Of a stretch of DNA of 60,443 nucleotides, positions 35,134 through 43,600 are shown in pieces. The stretch's first letter is position 1. Every line of letters starts with the position of its first letter. A model generated the notes under the pieces. It did not search any database and was not told the DNA's origin. It saw nothing but the letters and a program-made list of their open reading frames with translations. The position numbers and the translations under genes are program-made. The stretch is from Thermoplasmata archaeon (lineage in GTDB: Archaea > Thermoplasmatota > Thermoplasmata > Thermoplasmatales > Thermoplasmataceae), in NCBI GenBank assembly GCA_021817255.1, contig JAKAVO010000010.1:1-60443 (forward strand). The letters run 5' to 3'.

Positions 35134-35149
35134 AGTAATGAATATTACT
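35134..35149. promoter_or_regulatory. Palindrome in the exporter promoter (candidate MarR operator)
   Basis: AGTAAT-GAAT-ATTACT is a perfect 6-4-6 inverted repeat lying between the TATA box and the exporter's ATG, where a bound repressor would block transcription start. Confidence 0.5.
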
Positions 35150-35244
35150 ATAAGTTAAGAACTTTTTGAAGAAATCAATTTGAAGTGCTTTACATACGTG
35201 AAAAAGAGAAAAATGTTGTATATGTTTTACCCATAACTTGAAAC

Positions 35245-35808
35245 ATGGTGAACGAAGCAAAAACAATAAGAATAGCAGGATTTGGGGGCAGTTTCAGAAA
35301 AGGCTCATACAACGGAAAATTGCTTCTGGAGTGCCAGAGGCTGATGCCAAAAGGATCATTTCTTGATATAGCCAGCATTTCATCGATTCCACTGTACAAC
35401 CAGGATCTTGATGATGAACAGCCACAGGCGGTTAAAGATTTCAAGGAACAGATAAGGAAAGCAGATGGCTTTCTCATTTCCACGCCAGAATATGGTTTTT
35501 CAATTCCAGGATATCTTAAAAATGCACTGGATTATGCATCACGGCCAACATCAGAAAACCCGTTCACAGGAAAAGTCGGAGCAATAGTGAGTGCATCACT
35601 GAGCATGCTCGGTGGTTCAAGGGCACAGTATCACCTGCGTCAGGTACTGGGCCACATGGATGCGAGAGTTATAAACAGGCCGGAGGTGTTCATAAGCTTT
35701 GCAAACAAAAAATTCGATGAACAGGGGCATATAAATGATGAAATGGCAATAGGGCTAATCAGGCAGCTTCTGGAAAAATTAGTGGTTGAAGTTAGAAATC
35801 AAGCCTGA
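35245..35808 (+). CDS. NADPH-dependent FMN reductase (flavodoxin-like fold)
   Basis: 187 residues. GFGGSFRKGSYNGKLL (about 11-26) binds FMN phosphate, and STPEYGFSIPGYLKNALDY (about 77-95) contacts the isoalloxazine; SMLGGSRAQYHLRQVL follows. This is the family of chromate/azo/quinone reductases (YieF/ArsH-like). It is divergent from the MarR-linked exporter and could share the same regulatory region, which would link reduction and export of the same toxic compounds (inference). Confidence 0.9.
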   Translation: MVNEAKTIRIAGFGGSFRKGSYNGKLLLECQRLMPKGSFLDIASISSIPLYNQDLDDEQPQAVKDFKEQIRKADGFLISTPEYGFSIPGYLKNALDYASRPTSENPFTGKVGAIVSASLSMLGGSRAQYHLRQVLGHMDARVINRPEVFISFANKKFDEQGHINDEMAIGLIRQLLEKLVVEVRNQA

Positions 35809-35825
35809 ACTTAAAGTTCATTGAA

Positions 35826-36197
35826 TTACATTTCAATTTTATCTATGGAATTCTGGTCAAAGGCAAGATAATCCTTTATCGCAATAAAATCCAGCGATGG
35901 CCTGAGATATCTCCATACAACATCCTTCTTCTCATTTCCATTTATGGCAAGGGAATAGTAATCTGCAGTTCCTTTATAGGGGCAAGTGTATTTCTTCGGA
36001 GATTCCTTGAAAAATTTGAGCTTTGCATCCCTGACTGGAACGTAAACAGTATCATCATGCCCCTGTTCACTTATCATTAATGCATCATCAGTCTCAGCAA
36101 TAACCTCTCCTTCAGAAGCAACTTTAATGTGCTTGTCAATGCCACTGACCGTAATTTTATGGCCGTTCTTATTGTAGTCTATCAGCACTTTGTTCAT
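35826..36197 (-). CDS. DUF427 family protein
   Basis: 123 residues. The family signature CPYKGTADYYSL (about 72-83) and VPVRDAKLKFF are present. DUF427 proteins are small beta-rich proteins without an established role. It is convergent with the flavin reductase gene, 17 nt apart. Confidence 0.85.
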   Translation of the reverse strand: MNKVLIDYNKNGHKITVSGIDKHIKVASEGEVIAETDDALMISEQGHDDTVYVPVRDAKLKFFKESPKKYTCPYKGTADYYSLAINGNEKKDVVWRYLRPSLDFIAIKDYLAFDQNSIDKIEM

Positions 36198-36243
36198 ATT
36201 GCTTCATGGATAACATAGAAAATAAATCTTTTCCACTTTAAAA

Positions 36244-37092
36244 TCAGGTCATTGAAATGAGCAACGCACCCAGCACTGACAATAGGATTCCCGTTATCTT
36301 CATTGGTGTCATTCTGTCCTTGAAGTAGATAAAGCCGGTAATCGCAAGAATTGCTGGCAACAGAGCAACAATTGCACCGGAAATTATGAATATTTTTAAC
36401 TGTATAGTGTATGAATAAAGCACATTTCCCATTCCGTCCAGCAATCCCGCCGCCAGGACAAATAATATTGCAGATCTATTGATTTTTTCCCTGTGCCCAG
36501 GGCGTTTCAAAAATGCGGTTACCAGGAGAACAAAAAGAAAACCGAACAGCCTTCCCATAAACAGGGGCAGCGCACTAAAATTGACCAGAAGTATGGATTC
36601 AGACAAAGGAAGATAGTAGATTCCCCATATGACGTTTGCAATACCTGCCATTATGAGAAATTTCCTCTTTGCCGGAGCATTCTGGATTGTTACAAGCATT
36701 GCTCCAAGGATAACGAATAAAATAGCAATATATTCATAATTGTTCAGAGATTCTTTCAAAAAGAATATGCCTATTGTTATTACCACAATTTGCTGAATAT
36801 TTAATGTTACACCAGCTGTTGACAGAGATTCCACTCCCAGGCCGCGATAAAACAGCAAATAACCCGACCCGAGAAGAGCCCCTGAAATTGCGCCAAGGAT
36901 GATCACATATGGACTGAAACTGAACCCCCCATCAAAAAACACAAAGATAAAAATCGGCAATAAGCCCATACCTATTGCTGAAATGGAAATCGCGTCAGGG
37001 CTTATCGATTTAAGGCTTTTCTTGATAAAGGAATTGGAACCGGTCCAGAGCAAAATCACGATAAGTGGCAGAGAGAAAGCTGAAAAGTCCAT
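36244..37092 (-). CDS. EamA/DMT-family transporter
   Basis: 282 residues with ten predicted membrane helices in two EamA repeats (about 5-130 and 145-282). LRGLGVESLSTAGVTLN-like YRGLGVESLSTAGVTLN and the final GFIYFKDRMTPMKITGILLS are typical of drug/metabolite transporters. Substrate unknown. Stands alone upstream of DUF427 with a 46-nt gap. Confidence 0.85.
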   Translation of the reverse strand: MDFSAFSLPLIVILLWTGSNSFIKKSLKSISPDAISISAIGMGLLPIFIFVFFDGGFSFSPYVIILGAISGALLGSGYLLFYRGLGVESLSTAGVTLNIQQIVVITIGIFFLKESLNNYEYIAILFVILGAMLVTIQNAPAKRKFLIMAGIANVIWGIYYLPLSESILLVNFSALPLFMGRLFGFLFVLLVTAFLKRPGHREKINRSAILFVLAAGLLDGMGNVLYSYTIQLKIFIISGAIVALLPAILAITGFIYFKDRMTPMKITGILLSVLGALLISMT

Positions 37093-37191
37093 TTACCTCA
37101 TGCACCAGACTGAGAGTGAGGCTGAGGTAGGTTAAAAACTTATTTAGCATTGTTCTCATAGGGAATATAAATTAGAAAAGAGGTTATTGAT

Positions 37192-37962
37192 ATCGCATTC
37201 AGGATTTACTCATGGAATGTTAACGGGATAAGGGCTTCAATAGACCATGGCCTCGTTGAATTCATAGAAACAAACAAACCTGATATTTTATGCCTTCAGG
37301 AAACAAAGGTGGCTGGCGATAAGCTGCCTCTTGACCTCACCTCTGCAGGATATAGGTTATTTTTAAATGAGGCTGAGAAGAAAGGTTACAGCGGAACTAT
37401 GACTATGACGCGGGAAGAACCAATAAGGGTGATAAAGGGGATAGGAAGTGAAGTTTTTGACAGGGAAGGGAGAGTGTTGACATTGGAATTCCAGAACTTC
37501 TTTGCCGTCAACACTTATTTCCCAAACTCAAGGAGAGGGCTGGAAAGGCTGGACTACAAAATTGAGTTTGATGCACAATTTCAGAGATGGGCAAAGGAGC
37601 TTGAGAGAAAAAAGCCACTGATCATCTGTGGAGACTTCAATGTTGCCCACAGGGAGATCGATATTGCGAGGCCGGCTGAAAACAGAAATAACGCTGGGTT
37701 TACCATGGAAGAAAGAACGTGGATGGACAATTTCCTGAATGATGGATTCATCGACAGCTTCAGGCTTCTCCACGAAAAAGAGGTTAAATATTCCTGGTGG
37801 TCTTATATGAGAAATGCCCGGGAAAAAAATATAGGATGGAGAATTGATTATTTTGTGCTTTCAAAATCCCTGAAAGAGAAGATACTCTCTGCAGATATTA
37901 TGGTAAATGTCATGGGGTCTGATCATGCACCCCTTTCCCTGTTTGTGGATCTTGTTGAGTAG
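37192..37962 (+). CDS. xthA: Exonuclease III-family AP endonuclease, without an ordinary start codon
   Basis: The protein cuts DNA at abasic sites. Motifs: SWNVNGIRAS (N-terminus), LCLQETKV (metal Glu), CGDFNVAHREIDIARP, and SDHAPLSL at the end. The conserved beginning FRIYSWNVNG lies before any ATG, GTG or TTG in this frame: from the stop at 37168-37170 to 37204 only ATT (37171, 37186) and ATC (37192) could serve. A TATA box (AATATAAATT, about 37164-37173) would put the RNA start at about 37191-37196. The first usual start, a GTG at 37309, would remove the first two motifs. The length from 37192 (256) is normal for the family. It overlaps the convergent MFS gene by 53 nt. Confidence 0.85.
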   Translation: MAFRIYSWNVNGIRASIDHGLVEFIETNKPDILCLQETKVAGDKLPLDLTSAGYRLFLNEAEKKGYSGTMTMTREEPIRVIKGIGSEVFDREGRVLTLEFQNFFAVNTYFPNSRRGLERLDYKIEFDAQFQRWAKELERKKPLIICGDFNVAHREIDIARPAENRNNAGFTMEERTWMDNFLNDGFIDSFRLLHEKEVKYSWWSYMRNAREKNIGWRIDYFVLSKSLKEKILSADIMVNVMGSDHAPLSLFVDLVE

Positions 37963-39136
37963 ATGCAGATAATGATTCACTTTTCAGGCCATCCACTATC
38001 TTCTTGACAGGCAAAGCTGATGCAATTCCGAGGATGATTACAGCAATGCCGGCATACTGGATGATCAGCGGGAAATATATAAAGGAGGCAAGGACAGACC
38101 AGATAAACGCCATCAACGGCGTGCTCCCGAGAAAGAATAGCCCGGAAACGGCACCAATTCTCCCAAGCAGGTCACTCGGTATGATCTTCAGGAACATTGT
38201 TCCTATTGCCACATTGACTGTAGCTTCGAAAATTCCCATGGGAAGGGTGATAAAGATCAACAAATCCGAATTTCTGTTAAATCCAAGAATGAATGTAAAC
38301 AGTCCCAGGATGGCTATCCCGGCTATCATTGAAAAAGTGCTGCTCAGTTTCACATTGTATTTTACAGAAGCTGCCGATCCTATCAGCAACCCTATGGGTT
38401 GGCCAACCAGAAGCAGCGTGTACTGTGTTGAAGTCCCATTAAGAACCTTATCCACCAGGCCGGCTGCAAAAACATCTATGCTGATAAATAGCCCATTCAA
38501 TGCAAGCCCAAGCAGAAGCAGTGGCAGAATCCTGATAAGAAATTTTCCAATTCTGCCCTTTCCGGGCTGCATCTTCCCTTTTTTTGTTTCAGCAGAGATA
38601 GGCATACTGAAGAGTATTGACACTGCTGAAAATAATATTATAATTGCAAAGAAGAAATTGAAACCTATCAAAATTGACAGGCCGCCTGATGCAAAACCAA
38701 TCACATCAGAAATCCCCCTGGTGAAGGAAAGATGGGAGTTTGTTTTTCCAAGTTCCTCTTCAGGGACAGTGTCTTTCATTATGGTACCAAGAATGTCACC
38801 CGTATATGCGGAAAACATGGAGCCGGCGAATGTGATTGCATAAAGGAAGATCAGGGTTCTCGAAAATAAAAGTACGGAATACGTTGCAAGAAGCAAGATG
38901 CTGATTATGAAAAACACCCTTGATCTCCTAAATTTGTCCAGTATGATTCCTCCGGGGGCTAAAATTGCAAGGTAGCCGAGCAGGGAGAATGTGGGAATAA
39001 GGCCATCGTAAAACACTGACTTTGTTTGAACATATATTTCCCACAGGACAAAAGTGGTAAAGAGCAAAAATACCACTCTCATCATGGTTTTGGCAATAAG
39101 GAATCTTGTAAAATTCCAGTTCCTGGAGATGTTCAT
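37910..39136 (-). CDS. MFS transporter
   Basis: 408 residues, about 12 membrane helices. PGGIILDKFRRSRVFF is the motif A loop after helix 2; VSLL-type middle loop is ETKKGKMQPGKGRIGK. Resembles drug- or macrolide-efflux MFS proteins; the substrate is unknown. The ATG at 39136 fits a TATA box (TTTATATG near 39166), and an inverted repeat lies between them, pointing to repression by the divergently encoded HTH protein. An ATG at 39157 would place the repeat inside the coding region. Confidence 0.85.
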   Translation of the reverse strand: MNISRNWNFTRFLIAKTMMRVVFLLFTTFVLWEIYVQTKSVFYDGLIPTFSLLGYLAILAPGGIILDKFRRSRVFFIISILLLATYSVLLFSRTLIFLYAITFAGSMFSAYTGDILGTIMKDTVPEEELGKTNSHLSFTRGISDVIGFASGGLSILIGFNFFFAIIILFSAVSILFSMPISAETKKGKMQPGKGRIGKFLIRILPLLLLGLALNGLFISIDVFAAGLVDKVLNGTSTQYTLLLVGQPIGLLIGSAASVKYNVKLSSTFSMIAGIAILGLFTFILGFNRNSDLLIFITLPMGIFEATVNVAIGTMFLKIIPSDLLGRIGAVSGLFFLGSTPLMAFIWSVLASFIYFPLIIQYAGIAVIILGIASALPVKKIVDGLKSESLSASTQQDPQTGKGVHDQTP

Positions 39137-39138
39137 AG

Positions 39139-39160
39139 TGTATGTAATCACAATCATACA
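39139..39160. promoter_or_regulatory. Inverted repeat in the MFS promoter (candidate operator)
   Basis: TGTATG and CATACA, separated by 10 nt, sit between the TATA box and start of the MFS gene. Related ATACAT elements recur on the side of the divergent HTH gene (39175-39198), whose own TATA box (ATTTATAA) is 25 nt before its GTG. Confidence 0.45.
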
Positions 39161-39209
39161 TATAAATCTACTTACACATACATTTATAATTATACATTAA
39201 TGACCAATT

Positions 39210-39824
39210 GTGGAAAACAAATATGAAAAGTTGAATAGAATTTATTCAAATCCCACAAATCTCATGATTATTTACCTTCTGCTGGAAAATGAATCCCTTA
39301 CAGTAACAGATATGTCCAAAAACCTCAATATGACAAGGGCAAATCTATATCGAACCGTTAAAAACCTCGTCGATGAGAACATCCTCCTGGAGGGCAAAAC
39401 GGTGGTTGAAAAGAATTATGTTAAAAAATATTATTCATTAAACCTGGAATTTTTCAGTTCCATAAAAGCAGCCGAGCAGCTTGATTATATAGAAAAATTG
39501 GACAGTGAGCCTTTTGCAGAAATGTTATCCTCATTCTTCACATCCCAGTCTGCTTTTCTGAACCTGCAGGCTCAGAAAATCAATAGCATGGGCAGGGAGT
39601 CCAGGAAACAGCTAAAAGAGAAGTTAACGGGGGATAACTTCTTATTTTCATTTTCATCTCTTGAGAACGCTTCATTTGAAAAGTATTTAAAGAGAATGAA
39701 AGAAGTCGTAGCCCAGATGGAAAAAGAAGATGATGAACTCAATCAGAGAGATATGAAAATAGGGGATAACATATTGCTGATACTTGCCATGCCTGTCATA
39801 AGAATGGGAGACATTGGGAAATAG
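39210..39824 (+). CDS. HTH transcriptional regulator (ArsR-like winged helix)
   Basis: 204 residues. The N-terminal winged helix (about 12-80) has the helix-turn-helix LTVTDMSKNLNMTRANLYRT; the remainder is helical and should sense a ligand or form a dimer. It starts with GTG at 39210, 25 nt after a TATA box. It is divergent from an MFS exporter gene with repeats between them, the usual arrangement of a local repressor and its target. Confidence 0.8.
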   Translation: MENKYEKLNRIYSNPTNLMIIYLLLENESLTVTDMSKNLNMTRANLYRTVKNLVDENILLEGKTVVEKNYVKKYYSLNLEFFSSIKAAEQLDYIEKLDSEPFAEMLSSFFTSQSAFLNLQAQKINSMGRESRKQLKEKLTGDNFLFSFSSLENASFEKYLKRMKEVVAQMEKEDDELNQRDMKIGDNILLILAMPVIRMGDIGK

Positions 39825-39849
39825 TTCATGCAACATTGGAAACAGATCG

Positions 39850-41031
39850 TCAGTGTGATTTTTCATCGGAATTCCATTTTTCAGATAGTGGTTCCCTTGG
39901 CAGTTCTTCTATTTCCCTCCCCGCATCTGTATCATTCATCCCAAGCTCGCCAATCTGGTTCATTTTTTTCAGGGAAGGAAGGACTCTGCTCTCACTGAAT
40001 GAAATCAGGGAGTTGTAGTCTCTTACAAGGGAATTCAGGTTCCTGCCAATCTTGTCCAGCCTCTCATACATTCCGCCCATTCTTTCATTTATCTGCCCTG
40101 CTATTTTTATAAGCTCCCCTGAGTTTTTTAGCATTGATTCTTCCTTCCAGGACAGATGGATCACCTTTAGCAGGGCGAAAAAAGTAAGGGGTGTGGCAAT
40201 GACAATCTGATTGGATATAGCGTAATCCACAATATGCGGATCCGCACCAATTGCCCCGTTTAGCATGCTTTCATGGGGAAGGAACATTACCGTAAATTGA
40301 AAGGACCCGGGTATTTTAACATTGTACTGCTTGGATCCCAGGCTTTTTATCTGTTTCTTAAGATCTTCGGCGAATTCCTTCAGTTTTTCTCCTTTTTTAT
40401 CTGTATCTTTCTCCTCATAAGATTCAATGAATTTTTTATAAGGGGCTTTTGAATCAACCACCACTTCCTTGGATCCGGGAAGATGGATTACCATATCAGG
40501 CCTTTCACCTCCAGTGATCTGGACCTGTTGATCATAGTCAATGTGTTCAGCCATGCCGGCATTTTCCACTATTTTCATCAGGGTTAATTCCCCCCATTGC
40601 CCTCTTAACTGGGAATTTTTCAGCATCTCATTCAGGGACACAGTTTCTTCCCTTATTCTTGCTGTTGTATTCTCAATTGTGTCAAGAAACTTTCTGATGT
40701 TGCCATAATCCTCTCTCCGAAGATTCTCAATGTTTAACAGCTGCTCCCTGTATTCTCCCAGTTGTTCCCTGAGAGGAGAGATAATTGAATTGATCTCTGC
40801 TTTCTTTTCATCAAATATTGATGCCGTGTTGCTGGACACGGTTTTAAGAACTCCTTCTGTTATTTTCAGGTTCTGTTCTGATGCCTCCTTCAGCACATCA
40901 ATGGAGATAGACTTGATCACGTCCCTGTCAATGGATTTTTCCGGTTTCTTGCTGAAGAAATAATAAGCTAATAATAATGAGGGAAGGAAACCTGCAAATA
41001 ATCCTTCAAGAAAGGCCACAAGCAAACCCAT
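39850..41031 (-). CDS. rmuC: RmuC-family DNA recombination protein
   Basis: 393 residues: an N-terminal membrane helix (about 5-24), a coiled coil (about 30-130), and the RmuC nuclease-like domain from about 145 (LRGQWGELTLMKIVENAGM, RPDMVIHLPGSKEVVVDSKAPYKKF-type core, FLPHESMLNGAI). RmuC limits DNA inversion/recombination in bacteria and contains a PD-(D/E)xK-like core, seen here as D-x12-VVDSKAP. The ATG at 41031 is 26 nt after AATTTAAA; an upstream ATG at 41052 would add seven residues. Confidence 0.9.
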   Translation of the reverse strand: MGLLVAFLEGLFAGFLPSLLLAYYFFSKKPEKSIDRDVIKSISIDVLKEASEQNLKITEGVLKTVSSNTASIFDEKKAEINSIISPLREQLGEYREQLLNIENLRREDYGNIRKFLDTIENTTARIREETVSLNEMLKNSQLRGQWGELTLMKIVENAGMAEHIDYDQQVQITGGERPDMVIHLPGSKEVVVDSKAPYKKFIESYEEKDTDKKGEKLKEFAEDLKKQIKSLGSKQYNVKIPGSFQFTVMFLPHESMLNGAIGADPHIVDYAISNQIVIATPLTFFALLKVIHLSWKEESMLKNSGELIKIAGQINERMGGMYERLDKIGRNLNSLVRDYNSLISFSESRVLPSLKKMNQIGELGMNDTDAGREIEELPREPLSEKWNSDEKSH

Positions 41032-41169
41032 AGTATGACATGTGTATGACATTTAAATTATTATCTATCAATTTTGCTAACCACGACTGACTGAAATGCT
41101 ATTTTGAACTCTTTGAAACCTTAACATATCGGGGTATTACTATTTATTTTAACTTTTCATATTGAGATT

Positions 41170-42279
41170 ATGGGTGAAGACTATATACCAGACCTCTTAT
41201 TCCTCGAACTTACCAAGGCATGTGACTATAAATGCCTACATTGCAGGGCTTCGTCGATAACAGAGATCGCCCCGGATGAAATGAAAGGCTTTGAATTCAA
41301 GCAATTGCTGGAAAGCATTCCAACATCAATGGACAGAGTGCCCCATTTAATATTTACCGGGGGAAACCCCCTGATGCACCCTGATTTCTCTGGCATAATG
41401 CAGAAAGCATCCGAATTGAAAATGAGTTTTTCAGTCAGCCCATCTGCAGGAGATTTTCTGACAGTAGATCAGATCTTTCTTATGGAAGAACTGGGCTTAA
41501 GTTCTATTTCACTGTCAATTGACGGAATTCCTTCCACCCATGATTACATACGAAACAGGAAAGGCTCATTCAAGAAGACAGTTGAACTTGCAAGCATGCT
41601 AAAGTCAGAAGGAGTGAATACCCAGGTAAACACCACCATCATGAAAAGGAATATCCTGGACCTGCCATTTCTGTACCATACAATAAGAGAAATGGACATT
41701 CAGGTATGGGAACTGTTCTTTCTCATCAAGACGGGAAGGGGTGTTTCAGAGGAGCCAGTATCATCGGCAGAAATGGAAGATATACTGAAATATCTCTACA
41801 TGCTAAAAATTGCAGGGTGCAAGATCAGAACTGTAGAGGCTCCTGAAATAAGCAGAATAGAAGTCGAGGCAATCAGAAATGGATTTATTGAGGGCGGCCC
41901 ATTGCTCAAGGAACTTGTAAAAGAAACCAGGAAACTGACAGGGATAGATTTGCATGGAATCGATATACCAGATCATTATAACGCAAGAAGAAGAACAAAA
42001 ACGCTTTTCGTATCTTCAACAGGCGAAGTTTCAGTTTCAGGGCTATTCAACCTGTCCATTGGCAATGTCAGGGAAAGAAGCCTTGGCGAGATAATTAGAA
42101 CAAGCCAGGTTTTGAAGGATATAAGTGACCCGAGGAAACTTAAAGGAAAGTGTGGAACCTGTGAATACAATGGGATCTGTGGAGGGTCAAGAGGGAGAGC
42201 CTATGTGGAAGAGGGTGATTTCCTTGAGTCTGACCCTGCATGCATTTATCCGCAGGAAAAAGTATACAGCAAGATCTGA
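41170..42279 (+). CDS. Radical SAM/SPASM-domain protein
   Basis: 369 residues. The radical SAM cluster motif CDYKCLHC (about 16-23) follows LFLELTKA; FTGGNPLMHPDF is the SAM-binding GGE-like motif, and SISLSIDG follows. The C-terminal SPASM-like half (CGTCEYNGICGGSRGRAY, then a Cys in ESDPAC) should bind a further Fe-S cluster. Relatives include heme d1/AhbC-type and peptide-modifying enzymes. No small precursor peptide gene is seen alongside, so a cofactor role is as likely. The gene stands alone; ATG at 41170. Confidence 0.88.
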   Translation: MGEDYIPDLLFLELTKACDYKCLHCRASSITEIAPDEMKGFEFKQLLESIPTSMDRVPHLIFTGGNPLMHPDFSGIMQKASELKMSFSVSPSAGDFLTVDQIFLMEELGLSSISLSIDGIPSTHDYIRNRKGSFKKTVELASMLKSEGVNTQVNTTIMKRNILDLPFLYHTIREMDIQVWELFFLIKTGRGVSEEPVSSAEMEDILKYLYMLKIAGCKIRTVEAPEISRIEVEAIRNGFIEGGPLLKELVKETRKLTGIDLHGIDIPDHYNARRRTKTLFVSSTGEVSVSGLFNLSIGNVRERSLGEIIRTSQVLKDISDPRKLKGKCGTCEYNGICGGSRGRAYVEEGDFLESDPACIYPQEKVYSKI

Positions 42280-42367
42280 TTTTGCCCGGGAAAATTAATT
42301 CTGATTTAAACCTTGATCTTTATTCAATCAGGGTTATATTCTTCACTGATATGTGGTTTAGAGTTAA

Positions 42368-43600
42368 TTGCCTGACCCACGGGATGAAACAGTAAGCCTC
42401 TTCAGAAGAAATGGCATTGCAGTCGTTGCTTCAAACCAGTTCATAAGAGTATTTGCCAGATCCCAGATGTGGATATTTCTTCCCCTGTACCTGCTTGTGT
42501 CCAGGCATGTTCCATATTTGGTAATTGGAGTGGTAATATTCCTGATGGCAATTTCATCATTGCCCCTTACTCTCGTTGCAGGGAACTTTATTGACAGGAA
42601 GGGTGCGAGATCAGTGATTATTTATGCCAACATCCTGCTGGGCTTGTTGCTCCTCTCCCTTACAATTCTAATCTTCGAAAATAGCAGCCTGTTTCTCATC
42701 TACATGGTCCTGGTCTTGAGCGAGCCATTGATGAACATAATAGGTGCAGCGGATAATGTCATAATAACAGACAGTTCATCAGTCTCTGAAAGAAACTCTG
42801 CCTTCAGCTTTGTCAGAATACTCCAGAACCTTGGGTTTTCACTGGGCCCTGCAGTGGGTGGATTCATAGCAGGAATTGGCTATGGCTATATTTTCCTATT
42901 GACAACAGTTTTCTCATTTTCAGAATTGTTTGTCTATGTAAAATTCCTGAAGGAGCAGAAGAGGGGCAGTCCCGGTGCAAAGGAAGAGATTGCGGGCACA
43001 AAGCCGGATATACTTAAAGCTTTCAAGGACAAGCCATTCTTTATTGTTGCAATTCTAATTTCCCTGTTCTACTTGATTTTGGGTCAGTGGGGAACAACAC
43101 TGACATTTTTCTGGAAGGGATTTGACAATATGACTTATTTCGACATAGGTTTGCTTTATTCTGTAAACGGGGTCGTTGTCACGGTTGGCCAGCTGCCACT
43201 AAACAGGCTGTTGAAAAAGCTGGAGGACATTGCAAGAATCAATCTTGGGTACGTTGTATACCTCATTTCATTTTCTCTCCTGCCTTTCTTCAGGGGGTTT
43301 GTATTCCTTGTGCTGGATACAGTATTGATTACCATTGGGGAAAATATTGTATCTCCGTCCATAAATACAGTAATAAGCAGAATTGCACCTACAAATAAGA
43401 GAGGTCAGTATTTCACGTCATTTCAGGTGCTTACAGGAATGATAACCCCAATAGCGCCTGTTCTGGGAACTTTTTTCCTGACAATATTCTCTGCGGATAT
43501 AGGCCTGATCTGGTATCCGTTTACCATTATAGGGGTGGCATTTTTCCTGTCTTTCATTCCACTGTGGAGAAAAGTCAACATGAGCGAGCACAACAACTAA
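42368..43600 (+). CDS. MFS transporter
   Basis: 410 residues with about 12 membrane helices. Motif A-like GNFIDRKGARSVI after helix 2, and SFVRILQNLGFSLGPAVGGFIAG in helices 4-5, are typical of drug-resistance MFS carriers. The start is a TTG at 42368; no ATG is available before helix 1. It follows the radical SAM gene by 88 nt and may share its transcript. The stop overlaps the convergent MFS gene by 4 nt. Confidence 0.85.
   Translation: MPDPRDETVSLFRRNGIAVVASNQFIRVFARSQMWIFLPLYLLVSRHVPYLVIGVVIFLMAISSLPLTLVAGNFIDRKGARSVIIYANILLGLLLLSLTILIFENSSLFLIYMVLVLSEPLMNIIGAADNVIITDSSSVSERNSAFSFVRILQNLGFSLGPAVGGFIAGIGYGYIFLLTTVFSFSELFVYVKFLKEQKRGSPGAKEEIAGTKPDILKAFKDKPFFIVAILISLFYLILGQWGTTLTFFWKGFDNMTYFDIGLLYSVNGVVVTVGQLPLNRLLKKLEDIARINLGYVVYLISFSLLPFFRGFVFLVLDTVLITIGENIVSPSINTVISRIAPTNKRGQYFTSFQVLTGMITPIAPVLGTFFLTIFSADIGLIWYPFTIIGVAFFLSFIPLWRKVNMSEHNN

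Noticed and set aside
35126-35266. 47-residue N-terminal extension of the DHA2 exporter
   Set aside because: It crosses the promoter and palindrome and is unlike DHA2 N-termini; ATG 35125 fits the family and the TATA box.
41170-42367. RiPP-type peptide-modification cluster around the radical SAM/SPASM gene
   Set aside because: No short precursor peptide gene, leader-binding domain or protease is next to it; the flanking genes are RmuC and an MFS carrier.
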